From the NCBI GenBank assembly GCA_017449975.1, contig JAFSYK010000061.1:1-44853 (forward strand): a stretch of 44,853 nucleotides of DNA. The letters are read 5' to 3'. Position numbers and translations under genes: made by a program. Positions 1 to 8,444 of the stretch are shown here, piece by piece; positions within the stretch are counted from its first letter, which is position 1, and every line of letters starts with the position of its first letter. The DNA comes from Bacteroidales bacterium. GTDB taxonomy: Bacteria; Bacteroidota; Bacteroidia; Bacteroidales; P3. The notes beneath the pieces were generated by a model. The model had not been told where the DNA came from. It searched no databases and saw nothing but the letters and a program-made list of their open reading frames with translations.

Positions 1-2144
1 CCTTGCGGCTGGATGGGCAGCTGTCTGCCGTCGGAGCTGTAGAGGTTGACTTTCTTGACGGTCTCACCTTCCGTGTGGATGTACACATCCCCGCGGGTGG
101 GGTTGGGGTAGATACTCAAATTTTGAATTTTGAAATTTGAATTTTGAATGTCGTCGATGCCGACGTTGTGGATGGTCACCAGCTTGGTGACGGGGGCGGC
201 GGGGTAGTAGCCGTAGGTGCTGCCGCCCTGTGTGGCCGTCACCGTGGCCGTGCCCACGCGCAGCGGCTGCAGCACGCCGTCGATGACGAGTGCCACCGTC
301 GAGTCGTCGCAGCTGTAGCCGACAGGCAGCCCGCTCGTCGCCGTGGCCGTCAGCGTGACCAGCGTGTCCGTCAGCGGCAGCGTCAGGTCCTGCTCCCACT
401 CGATGTACTGGGGCTGCCGCGGGTCGCTGTAGACGTAGGGACGCATCAGCGACGTGTCGACATACTTCGCGATAAAGGCGGTGCCGTTGTCCGACTCCTC
501 CACCTGCGTGGCGCCAAAGGTGGCGCCAGCCATGACTATGCCCGTCATGTAGACAACACTGTCGACCAAATGGGTCTGTCCGTTTGCATCATACCCGGCT
601 CTTGATGCGAAATCCGTGAAACCGATCACGTGCCCTTCCGTGTCCCACTGCATCAATCCCATCCCCCAACATCCCGGTTCCGATTGAATAGTAATACCTG
701 GTGCCTCGACAGTCCCCACGTATTTTATTTGACCAAACACTCTATTGCCCGCCACAACAAACCGTTTATGGAAACCATTGAACCATGTCTCGACAGTCGC
801 TGGCGCTTTGCCATAGGCAAGCATGCTGCCATCGGTTGCGTCAAGCCGAAGCCAGAAGGCCAGATTGTTGAGGTCCAGCGTGTCGCCACGATAGCTAATG
901 ACATGAGAATTTTGTCCATTGAGTTCATACCAATTAGGATGACAGAATCTATATAATTCTCCCTCTGGTGTGATAAGGGAATAGTCAGAGTAATAATCCA
1001 ACGATTCAATATTATACATCATAATAGGCTTCAAGTGTGGACTGTATTTCACACAGCAGGACATGTCTGTGGCACTGAGCCGTAGCGTATCCGAGTTGGA
1101 TAAGGGAACGGAGGGGTAATTAAGGTGAACCATATCAATATAAATATACCCTTCGTTATCTGTCTCAATGGAATTGAAATATATTGAAACATGGCTGGTG
1201 TCAATGGTCTCTGTATATGCATCCGTGGAATCCAATATATATATGGCGGACAGGAGGTCTTCGAATCCCGGAGAAAATTTCATTATCTGGAAATTGCGTC
1301 CATCCGATCTGTGTGTAGGATACCACGTGTGTCGTGGAGTTCCGTTGACGAGTATCTTTAATGCCCCAATCTCTCCATTCCTCACAGTCATGATGCGAGA
1401 TCCTCCATCACATGTGTCACATAGTACAATGGCCTGATCGTTTGCCTGACGCACAATGATAATATTACCCTGATTATCCACTGTTAATCGCTCGACAGGG
1501 AAAGACCCTATATATATTCTCGTATAAGGTATTCTCGTATAAGGATCTTCCCCAACCCGCTCCCTGATAATGTGACCCAAAGTGTCCTCGTAAGCCATCT
1601 GCAGAAAATGTTGCTCCAGTTTGTTCCCGTTCAAATCAAATGTGACGAAGGCCATAACCCCATAGGCATAGATGCTGTCGGTCGGCATCAGATAACCGTC
1701 ATCCTCTGTCAACAGCGTGTCAAAATAATAGACGAAGTTGCGGCTTGAGTATGTGACTCCATTGTTGAAGGGAAGCATGAATGACGCCGCAATCATCAAG
1801 GTGGAATCACTTGTTTGAACTATGCCACGAGGCCCACAACCATAATTCGAACTAGCTAGCGTTTTGTGCCAAAGAAGTTCGCCCGATGGTGACAGTTTCC
1901 CGAGAACAGTGCAAATTTGGGCGGTGTTGAGTTGTGGCGAGGCAAACTCAATGCCATTGATATTGGCATGTCCTGAAAAGCTTCCTAAGAAATATAGATT
2001 TCCTTCTGAGTCTGTTACAGATCCAACAATCTCATTGAGCCGATTCTGGGGCCCTGTAAAACCATCCGCCCACTCGAAATACTGGGCTCGAACAGGAACA
2101 TACAATGCCGCTATAATCGATAAGAGAACTAATATTTTACGCAT
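1..2144 (-). CDS. T9SS-exported beta-propeller-like protein, C-terminus cut by window edge
   Basis: The frame is open from the ATG at 2144-2142 down to base 1, giving 714 visible residues; the stop lies outside. Residues 1-20 form a signal peptide ending VRA-Q. The N-terminal half has repeats of the SBBP type (phrases such as DSEGNLYFLGSFSG and KLSPSGELLWHKT), which usually form beta-propellers. An Ig-like (Big_2-like) stretch follows near residues 600-655. From about residue 678 the sequence IYPNPTRGDVYIHTEG begins a type A T9SS sorting domain, so the protein is probably carried across the outer membrane by the type IX system and anchored or released. The linker just before that domain (residues ~666-676) is encoded by a period-7 ATTCAAA array of the kind otherwise found between genes. 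It lies 23 bp downstream of another T9SS cargo gene and is probably co-transcribed with it. The ligand is unknown. Confidence 0.85.
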   Translation of the reverse strand, partial: MRKILVLLSIIAALYVPVRAQYFEWADGFTGPQNRLNEIVGSVTDSEGNLYFLGSFSGHANINGIEFASPQLNTAQICTVLGKLSPSGELLWHKTLASSNYGCGPRGIVQTSDSTLMIAASFMLPFNNGVTYSSRNFVYYFDTLLTEDDGYLMPTDSIYAYGVMAFVTFDLNGNKLEQHFLQMAYEDTLGHIIRERVGEDPYTRIPYTRIYIGSFPVERLTVDNQGNIIIVRQANDQAIVLCDTCDGGSRIMTVRNGEIGALKILVNGTPRHTWYPTHRSDGRNFQIMKFSPGFEDLLSAIYILDSTDAYTETIDTSHVSIYFNSIETDNEGYIYIDMVHLNYPSVPLSNSDTLRLSATDMSCCVKYSPHLKPIMMYNIESLDYYSDYSLITPEGELYRFCHPNWYELNGQNSHVISYRGDTLDLNNLAFWLRLDATDGSMLAYGKAPATVETWFNGFHKRFVVAGNRVFGQIKYVGTVEAPGITIQSEPGCWGMGLMQWDTEGHVIGFTDFASRAGYDANGQTHLVDSVVYMTGIVMAGATFGATQVEESDNGTAFIAKYVDTSLMRPYVYSDPRQPQYIEWEQDLTLPLTDTLVTLTATATSGLPVGYSCDDSTVALVIDGVLQPLRVGTATVTATQGGSTYGYYPAAPVTKLVTIHNVGIDDIQNSNFKIQNLSIYPNPTRGDVYIHTEGETVKKVNLYSSDGRQLPIQPQ
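117..149. repeat. Period-7 ATTCAAA array inside coding sequence
   Basis: Read on the minus strand this is about four copies of ATTCAAA with one TTTCAAA variant. It encodes the polar linker in front of the T9SS sorting domain. A near-identical array lies between the two tRNA-Leu genes at 38424-38462. Confidence 0.85.
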
Positions 2145-2167
2145 AAGGCTTAGTTATTTGATTATGG

Positions 2168-5044
2168 TTATTCTTTGACTAATTTCAAATAGGTGATTTG
2201 TTCTGTGTCCTCACTGGAGCGAGTCCTGACACGGATGATGTAGGTACCCGACGGGAGACCTGAAACATCAAAACGGTCGGTGTGCTCAATATAAGCCACC
2301 TGCCTTCCCTTCATATCCAGCACCAGCACCTCGGAAACCTCACCACCCGCGCCCATAACCTGCACCTCGCCAACTGTGGGGTTGGGCACCAGCCGCAGGG
2401 TCGGTTCGTCAACAGTTTGAGGCTGGGCTCTCTTGGTGTGGACGCTGTCGCTGTCAAAAATCGAGTCGCTGACCACCTCGGGTTGGATTCTCCTCCATGA
2501 CAGGAGCTGATGCAAAACGGAAGCGGCTACACAATATTCCCGCAAGCAAAGTTTATCGTTATTACAAGTGATGGCATAGAAGCAAACGTCGCCACCCTCC
2601 ATGGCCAGCCGGGAGAGCACCCCACGGTCCATCATGTAAAGCCCGCGCAACAGACCTGAGAAACTATCGTATGTATAGTTGAAGAGCATCGGCGGGTCAA
2701 CCCAGAAGGCAAGTACATTCTGCACGTAGGAAAAATCGACTAAAAAGTCTATATAGGCTGCCGCGTCACTCTCCATGACCAAAGGTATGTTAAAGCCCTG
2801 CACCCGCATGGTGTCATAGCATTCGAATTTACCCAGCGATAGGTCTATGCTGAAGTCTTTCGTGCAGCCGTTGCATTTGTCCAAGATACGGAACAATATC
2901 GATTCCAGCGGTACCATCCGCAATGCTTCAATTGTCATTGTGAAAGAATAACAATGCGAAGGAGCCACCAATTGGCCAGTGAATGTACTGTTACTGATTC
3001 TGTAATTATTCAAGTCAAACAACGGGAACAAATCATCGACACAGGCGTCATAGCTGGAGTTGTTGCAGATGGTGACGGTAACATCGTAATAGAGTCTGCA
3101 CCTGTTGACATAGGTGGAACAACTGGTACTGATGTCCCAACCCTCACATTCGCAGGTGTCCGCCACGTTGACTACAAAATGGGGCGACGAGACATGACAA
3201 TTGTTACTATTGTATTTGACATCTAACCAATAGTCGCCAGGTGACACGATCGGAAGTCGTAGAGTGTAGTTGGGTGCGTTCTGGATGCCGTTATCAATGT
3301 AATTCGTGTTGAGCCACCAATACCAGTCAATGGATTCCCGTCCAGCATACAGGCCCCATACCGGCAAAGAATTATGGGTGGTCAGAAAATCCTTACATCT
3401 TTCGTAGCAACCTGTCAGCAGCGCGTCGAAATTGGGCTCTGGTTCTATGAATATACTGGCAGTCGCCGATTTGCAGCCGGTGACTGGATGGTAATACCAG
3501 GAGGTGGCTATGCCGGGCGTGTAATAATCGGCATATGTTCCGACATCGCCGTTGCTCCAATGCAGGTCGCTGGTCACAGCGCTGCTCCCCACCAGTTCCA
3601 CTGGCGGATTGTCGATGCAAGCGTTGCTGCCGAATGATACTGTCGGCGCCGCAGGAGTGGGATTGACCTGAATGATTTCAGAAAAAGTCCGTGTTAGTGA
3701 ACCCCCTGTGGTGGTGTAGACCTGCTGGTAGTTGTTGTCGATGTACTGCACCTTCCAGTTGGCGGAGACGCCGGGGTCGGTGGCCAGCTGGCAGGCGTTG
3801 CTTACACAAATACGGTCCTCGCCCGTGATGGCGAGTTTGGGCTTGACAACAGCCGTAAACGGCTCCGTCTCGAACTCGCCGCAGTCGAGGAATTCGCAAC
3901 TGTAGGCGACGGAGATGTTGTAGGTGCCCGGCTGGGTGAAGGTGTACATCCACTCGTTGGTCCCGTTGACAGACATGGGGACGGCACCCGAGGTGGGGGT
4001 GACGCTCCACTGATAGCTGGTGGAACCGAAAAGCGGGAGACTATAGACAACTGACTCGCCAACACAGGCGGTATGCTGCCCCTTGATGGCGAGGTGGTCG
4101 CTGATAACAGGTATTTTCTTGCTGAGCATAGTGGGACAGGCTCCATTCCCACAGAGGTCTCCGTCGATGCCGATGACACCGTAGCCTTCGGCGGGACTGC
4201 CCCACTGCACAGTGACCTGTGGACTCCCCTGTCCGGCTTGGATTGTGCCACCCTCAACATACCAATAGTAATTGCCGCAGATTGGATTGTTGGCTGTATA
4301 GGTGACCCTGGATCCCTCGCAGACGGTGCCGTAACAGCCCAGATCGAGGGTGTCGCCGTACAGTACCTCAATGATTATCTCCTCCTCGTCATAGCAGCCG
4401 CAGTTATTGTAGACACGGTGTATGACAACATCATTGTTTGTGAAAGAGGCCACATGGTAGGTGGCGGAGGATGAGGTTCTACCAGCCTGACTTTCCCAGT
4501 AATAGCCCACAATATCGGTATTGTTGGTGAACGAAAGGTCGGTGAAATCAACGGATTCGCCCTGGCAAACATAAAGGACTTTGGTGTCGTCAGGATATTC
4601 AACATAAGCCGGAGTTGAGGCAGAAGCAATCGTGGGACGCTCGATCAAAAGCACATTGACGGTTTTTTCGCAGGTGGCGCCGGCGGCGGTCGTCACCGCG
4701 ACCGACAACTGGCCAAAGCTGCCATTGTCCCAGTCGACGGTGACGGAGCCGTTGCCTAGGTCGTTCCACGTGGCGGCGCCTATTACCGACCACGACCATC
4801 CGGTGACGGCGGAACCGCCCGTGTTCACCGTGGCAGTGTATGTGACACACATCCCCTTGCAGGCGATGAGGGCGTCGCCGTTCTCGACATAGAAGCTATC
4901 CTTGTCGCTGGGAAGGACGCACTGCGACTCGAAATCGCCCGTGATGACGATGTGGCATGGCTGTGGAGGTTGCTGTGCCTGAAGCACGAGAGGGACGAAT
5001 ATCGCCAGCAGTAGCGCCAACTTTTTAAAATAACAGTTTTTCAT
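2168..5044 (-). CDS. T9SS-exported multi-domain PKD/Ig-like cell-surface protein
   Basis: 958 residues starting at ATG 5044-5042. The signal peptide is MKNCYFKKLALLLAIFVPLV followed by LQAQ. The body is a chain of PKD/Ig-like beta-sandwich modules (for example TGWSWSVIGAATW and GYYWESQAG), rich in Cys (many in pairs) and aromatic residues, typical of secreted Bacteroidota surface proteins. From about residue 885, LRLVPNPTVGEVQV starts a type A T9SS sorting domain that ends SGTYIIRVRT...LKLVKE. No catalytic motif is visible, so adhesion or ligand binding is an inference. It is the first gene of a two-gene operon with the T9SS protein downstream. A Bacteroides-type -7 box lies about 180 bp upstream on the minus strand (5223-5231), leaving a long leader that carries an inverted repeat and a period-9 array. 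Confidence 0.88.
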   Translation of the reverse strand: MKNCYFKKLALLLAIFVPLVLQAQQPPQPCHIVITGDFESQCVLPSDKDSFYVENGDALIACKGMCVTYTATVNTGGSAVTGWSWSVIGAATWNDLGNGSVTVDWDNGSFGQLSVAVTTAAGATCEKTVNVLLIERPTIASASTPAYVEYPDDTKVLYVCQGESVDFTDLSFTNNTDIVGYYWESQAGRTSSSATYHVASFTNNDVVIHRVYNNCGCYDEEEIIIEVLYGDTLDLGCYGTVCEGSRVTYTANNPICGNYYWYVEGGTIQAGQGSPQVTVQWGSPAEGYGVIGIDGDLCGNGACPTMLSKKIPVISDHLAIKGQHTACVGESVVYSLPLFGSTSYQWSVTPTSGAVPMSVNGTNEWMYTFTQPGTYNISVAYSCEFLDCGEFETEPFTAVVKPKLAITGEDRICVSNACQLATDPGVSANWKVQYIDNNYQQVYTTTGGSLTRTFSEIIQVNPTPAAPTVSFGSNACIDNPPVELVGSSAVTSDLHWSNGDVGTYADYYTPGIATSWYYHPVTGCKSATASIFIEPEPNFDALLTGCYERCKDFLTTHNSLPVWGLYAGRESIDWYWWLNTNYIDNGIQNAPNYTLRLPIVSPGDYWLDVKYNSNNCHVSSPHFVVNVADTCECEGWDISTSCSTYVNRCRLYYDVTVTICNNSSYDACVDDLFPLFDLNNYRISNSTFTGQLVAPSHCYSFTMTIEALRMVPLESILFRILDKCNGCTKDFSIDLSLGKFECYDTMRVQGFNIPLVMESDAAAYIDFLVDFSYVQNVLAFWVDPPMLFNYTYDSFSGLLRGLYMMDRGVLSRLAMEGGDVCFYAITCNNDKLCLREYCVAASVLHQLLSWRRIQPEVVSDSIFDSDSVHTKRAQPQTVDEPTLRLVPNPTVGEVQVMGAGGEVSEVLVLDMKGRQVAYIEHTDRFDVSGLPSGTYIIRVRTRSSEDTEQITYLKLVKE

Positions 5045-5066
5045 AATAACCTCTAATAATTAGTTG

Positions 5067-5119
5067 TGAACACGAATCTAACGAATTACTATTCGTGTTA
5101 TTCGTGCAATTCGTGTTCA
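5067..5119. repeat. Inverted repeat and period-9 ATTCGTGTT array in a 5' leader
   Basis: TGAACACGAAT (5067-5077) is the exact reverse complement of ATTCGTGTTCA (5109-5119). Inside it, ATTCGTGTT, ATTCGTGCA and ATTCGTGTT follow one another at period 9 (5091-5117). It lies in the untranslated leader of the gene that starts at 5044. The rest of the gap 5045-5420 holds only a promoter and the peptidase terminator. Confidence 0.75.
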
Positions 5120-5222
5120 AATAAAACGAATAATTAGTGGTTACCTCATATTTTTAGATGGTTTTTAGGTTATGGCGAGAAAAGAAAAAGTCGGGGGAAG
5201 TGGGAAACAGCAGGACTTCGAT

Positions 5223-5231
5223 GCAAAGGTA
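5223..5231 (-). promoter_or_regulatory. Bacteroides-type -7 box (TACCTTTGC)
   Basis: On the minus strand the sequence reads TATACCTTTGCAT, matching the TAnnTTTG -7 consensus. It is the only good match upstream of the T9SS operon and implies a leader of about 170 nt. Confidence 0.55.
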
Positions 5232-5352
5232 TAAATAATTGTGATAAAATCAAAATAGCATGGAGAATATTGGGGTAATCACCAAAATAACCCCTCATAT
5301 ATATAATAACAAATTCTTCATGCGAAAGTTTACAGTTGGGTCTATAAAGTGT

Positions 5353-5394
5353 AAAAAAAAAGTCTCGGCAGATATAAGTGTCTGCCGAGACTTT
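5353..5394 (-). terminator. Rho-independent terminator of the S46 peptidase gene
   Basis: On the minus strand, AAAGTCTCGGCAGA and TCTGCCGAGACTTT form a perfect 14-bp stem (arms 5381-5394 and 5359-5372) with an 8-nt loop, followed by a run of Ts. It lies 27 bp after the peptidase stop codon. Confidence 0.92.
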
Positions 5395-5420
5395 AAGATA
5401 GTGTCTGTTGCTGTTTTGAC

Positions 5421-7592
5421 TTATCGCACGATGTCCATCTCCTGGATGAGGTTCTGGGCGTTGGCGAATTTGTCGATGACCCACAGCATGTAGCGGGTGT
5501 CGAGGCAGATGCAGCGCTGCAGGTTCTCCTCGAAGTCGATGTCACCGCTCATGGCTTCGCCGTTGCCGTCGAAAGCCAGACCGATAAGACGACCGTCGGC
5601 ATCGATGACGGGCGATCCGCTGTTGCCACCGGTGATGTCATTGTTGGTGATGAAGCAGGTGGGCAGCTCGCCGCGGCTGTTGACATACTCACCAAAGTCC
5701 TTGGCTTGGTAGAGCTGTTTCAGCCGTTTGGGCACCACAAACTCGCTGTTGGTGCTGTCCTCTTTCTCGATGACGCCGCGCAGGGTGGTGTAGAAGTGGT
5801 AGCTGACGCCGTCCTTGGGGTCGTAGGCTTTGACGTTGCCGTAGGTGCAACGGATGGTGGAGTTGGCGTCGGGCGACATCAGTTTCTTGCCTTTGTTCAT
5901 CTGCAAGATGCCGTCGACGAAGTTGCGCTGACCGCGTGTCAGGTTGTCCTGTGCCGACTTGGGAGTCATCTGCGCCACAGCGCGATACTGCATATAGATG
6001 GCTTCGCCCAGCTGATACATCGGGTCTTTCTCGATTTTCTTGGCGTTGAACTTCTCGAGCAGTTTCTCGAAGCGCTCCTCGTTGGAGAACATCGACTCTT
6101 TGTACATCTTGGTGGCGTACTCATCCCAGTCGCCTTTGTATTTCTTCCAGGCTTTGATGATGACCTCGGGGCAGTAGGCGTGGTTCATGTTGTCGTAGAC
6201 ATGCTGGAACATAGCCGCCATCAGTCGGCGGTCGGTCTCTTCGTTGTAGTCTTTGTAGAACTGCTCGGCTTCGCTGCGCAGGGTGGCCATGAGCCCTTCA
6301 CGCGCGTCGGCGTCTTTCTCGTCAGCGATACGGATCATGAGCACACCCAGCTGGTAAGCCTGAAAGGGCAGCTCGGCACCGTCGAGCAGACCTTCGATCA
6401 GGTACATGCGCGCCTGGTTGTAGGGACGCATGTCGAGGCAGGCCTGTTCGATCAACGGCAACGCCTCGGCATAGCGGGGAGCCTTGTTACGCGACCACTG
6501 GCGGTATTGCGACTCGATTTCGCGCTTGATGTTCATGGTGCCCAGGTTGGTGAGGGCTTTGTTCTGCTCGCTGGAATACTTCCAGTAGTTGGAGCAGGAG
6601 GCATATTTCGACGCGTATTTGATACGGGTGGACTGGCTGGCGGCCATCTCCTCACGCAGAATGTTGATCTTCACCGTGCGGATCTCGTGACGCAGCTTGT
6701 TGGTGACATCCATTACTTCGGTCAGGCCGTAGGAGGTGACATAGTGGTTGGTGGTGCCGGGGAAACCCAGAACCATGGCGAAGTCGCCGTCCTGCAGCTC
6801 GCGGATGCTCACGGGCAGGTGGTGTTTGGGCTTAAGGGGGATGTTTTTCTTGTCGTAGGCCGCCGGCGTACCGTCGGGGGCGGTGTAGATGCGGAACATC
6901 GAGAAGTCGCAGGTGTGGCGCGGCCACGACCAGTTGTCGGTGTCGCCGCCGAACTTGCCCATCGATGACGGCGGGGCGCCCACCAGGCGCACGTCGCGGT
7001 AGATCATGTGGACGAACAGGAAGTACTGGTTGCCGTTGAACATCGGCTTCACCGTAGCCTCATAGAGTGTGCCGGCCACAGCTTCGTCCGACAGCTTCTT
7101 TGAGATTTCCTTCACGGCATTGGCGCGGTCGGTCTCGCTCATTTCCTCGTTGAGAGCCTGCAGCACCTGGTCGGTCACATCTTCCATGCGCACCAGGATC
7201 GAGGCAGTCAGTCCCGGATTGGGGAGCTCCTGCTCCTTCGAGTAGGCCCAGAAGCCGTCGCGCAGGTAGTCGTGCTCCACGGTCGAGTGTTCCTGCAGCT
7301 TGCCGTAGCCACAGTGGTGGTTGGTGGTCATCAGACCCTGGTCGGAGATGATCTCACCCGTGCAGAAATGCCAGAAAGGCGACCCTTCGTTGCCCAGACC
7401 CACAATGGCGTCTTTCAGGCACGACTGGTTGATAGAGTAGATGTCCTCGGGGGTGAGACGGAAGCCGGCCTTTTGCATGTCGGCATAGTTCTTTCCAATG
7501 AGCGACAGCAGCCACATGCCTTCGTCGGCTCGCAGGCTGGCGGGCATCAGCATGACAGCCGCCAACATCAAAAATCCAATAGTTTTTTTCAT
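5421..7592 (-). CDS. S46 family serine dipeptidyl-peptidase, DPP7-like
   Basis: 723 residues, usual length for the family. The signal peptide (MKKTIGFLMLAAVMLMPASL-RA) sends it to the periplasm. S46 enzymes remove dipeptides from oligopeptides, feeding amino-acid-fermenting Bacteroidota. The chymotrypsin-like catalytic elements are visible: TNHHCGYG (residues ~90-97, catalytic His), the Asp region FGGDTDNWSWPRH, and the nucleophile Ser658 in GGNSGSPV. The residue 18 after this Ser decides specificity in the family: Arg in DPP11 (acidic P1), Gly in DPP7 (hydrophobic P1). Here it is Gly676 in AFDGNGEAMSG, so DPP7-type specificity is inferred. It is a single-gene unit with its own promoter (7641-7648) and a strong terminator. 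Confidence 0.93.
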   Translation of the reverse strand: MKKTIGFLMLAAVMLMPASLRADEGMWLLSLIGKNYADMQKAGFRLTPEDIYSINQSCLKDAIVGLGNEGSPFWHFCTGEIISDQGLMTTNHHCGYGKLQEHSTVEHDYLRDGFWAYSKEQELPNPGLTASILVRMEDVTDQVLQALNEEMSETDRANAVKEISKKLSDEAVAGTLYEATVKPMFNGNQYFLFVHMIYRDVRLVGAPPSSMGKFGGDTDNWSWPRHTCDFSMFRIYTAPDGTPAAYDKKNIPLKPKHHLPVSIRELQDGDFAMVLGFPGTTNHYVTSYGLTEVMDVTNKLRHEIRTVKINILREEMAASQSTRIKYASKYASCSNYWKYSSEQNKALTNLGTMNIKREIESQYRQWSRNKAPRYAEALPLIEQACLDMRPYNQARMYLIEGLLDGAELPFQAYQLGVLMIRIADEKDADAREGLMATLRSEAEQFYKDYNEETDRRLMAAMFQHVYDNMNHAYCPEVIIKAWKKYKGDWDEYATKMYKESMFSNEERFEKLLEKFNAKKIEKDPMYQLGEAIYMQYRAVAQMTPKSAQDNLTRGQRNFVDGILQMNKGKKLMSPDANSTIRCTYGNVKAYDPKDGVSYHFYTTLRGVIEKEDSTNSEFVVPKRLKQLYQAKDFGEYVNSRGELPTCFITNNDITGGNSGSPVIDADGRLIGLAFDGNGEAMSGDIDFEENLQRCICLDTRYMLWVIDKFANAQNLIQEMDIVR

Positions 7593-7640
7593 GTTAAATA
7601 GTATTAGTTCCTAATTATAGTATTTCGCTAAATGGGGGTA

Positions 7641-7648
7641 CAAAGATA
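7641..7648 (-). promoter_or_regulatory. -7 box (TATCTTTG) for the S46 peptidase gene
   Basis: The minus strand reads AAGTATCTTTGTACC about 50 bp upstream of the peptidase ATG, a full match to TAnnTTTG. Expected leader is about 40 nt. Confidence 0.65.
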
Positions 7649-7884
7649 CTTAAAAAATGATAATCGGGAGGCGAAAAACGAAAAATAAAGACCAGACAGC
7701 CCATCGGACCCAATGCCCCCGTCCCCCCCCAATCGAGTAGTCCCGCTTTTCTTTTTTTATCAACAAGGAGTGGAAGAGGGGTGGGGGTACCCTCGACGAC
7801 TTCGATTTGCCGAAAGATGGCTTTTGTTCTTGTTTTGTAACCTTTTTTTTCGAGATGCGTATAAGAGAGTTGAAAGTAACAAAA

Positions 7885-7929
7885 TGGAAGTTTTCAACAA
7901 TTAATGGAACTCTATGGTTTTTTTTGGAA
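7885..7929 (+). promoter_or_regulatory. Candidate MraZ operator: TGGnn boxes on a 10-bp period
   Basis: TGGAA at 7885, TGGAA at 7905, TGGTT at 7915 and TGGAA at 7925 share one helical register (20, 10 and 10 bp apart). In E. coli, MraZ binds direct TGGGN repeats separated by 5 bp upstream of its own gene. The spacing matches, the third G does not. The boxes sit just upstream of the -7 box, where binding would block transcription, so autorepression of the dcw cluster is inferred. Two more G-rich TGG boxes occur at 7771 and 7782 at a different spacing. Nothing else was found in 7649-7884. Confidence 0.55.
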
Positions 7930-7938
7930 AATTGTTTC

Positions 7939-7947
7939 TATCTTTAC
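7939..7947 (+). promoter_or_regulatory. -7 box (TATCTTTAC) for the dcw cluster
   Basis: This matches TAnnTTTG except for the last base. It lies 24 bp before the mraZ ATG, giving a short leader. The upstream TTTTTTTTGG tract may serve as the -33 region, though its spacing is short. Confidence 0.5.
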
Positions 7948-7970
7948 AACTTGAAATATTATAGGAAATA

Positions 7971-8444
7971 ATGGCGTTACTGCTTGGTATTGAATATTGT
8001 AAGTTGGACACGAACGGTCGTTTCAAGTTTCCCGTTGCGCTCAAGCGTCAATTGGAGACGGAGGACAACCGTTTTGTGATTCGACGCAGTTTCGATAGCG
8101 AGTGTCTCGAGTTATGGACCTATGCCAGTTTTCAAGCTGAGGTGGAGCAACTCCAGGAAAAACTGAATCCCTACAACATTGCCGACCGTGCCATTCTGCG
8201 TCGGATGACCCATGCCAACGAAGTGGACATGGACACCAACGACCGTCTGCTCATACCCCTTGAGCAGAAATGTGTGCTGGGCGATGCCAAGGAGATTGTC
8301 CTTCAGTCAACGGGCAAGTACATAGAAATCTGGGAACGTGACGCCTACGACAAGATGGATGCGTCGCTAAGCGATTTCGCCACGCTTGTCGATCAACGAC
8401 TGGGACAAATCAATGGCATATCATCAACCGGTTCTGCTGAGTGA
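7971..8444 (+). CDS. mraZ: Transcriptional regulator MraZ
   Basis: 157 residues, usual size. It has two tandem AbrB-like SpoVT/MraZ half-domains, each with the hallmark D-x-x-x-R motif: DTNGRFKFP near residue 18 and DTNDRLLIP near residue 86. MraZ is a ring-forming DNA-binding protein that controls its own operon. It is the first gene of the dcw cluster, and the boxes at 7885-7929 fit an operator. The last 32 bases overlap the start of rsmH in another frame, suggesting translational coupling. Confidence 0.95.
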   Translation: MALLLGIEYCKLDTNGRFKFPVALKRQLETEDNRFVIRRSFDSECLELWTYASFQAEVEQLQEKLNPYNIADRAILRRMTHANEVDMDTNDRLLIPLEQKCVLGDAKEIVLQSTGKYIEIWERDAYDKMDASLSDFATLVDQRLGQINGISSTGSAE

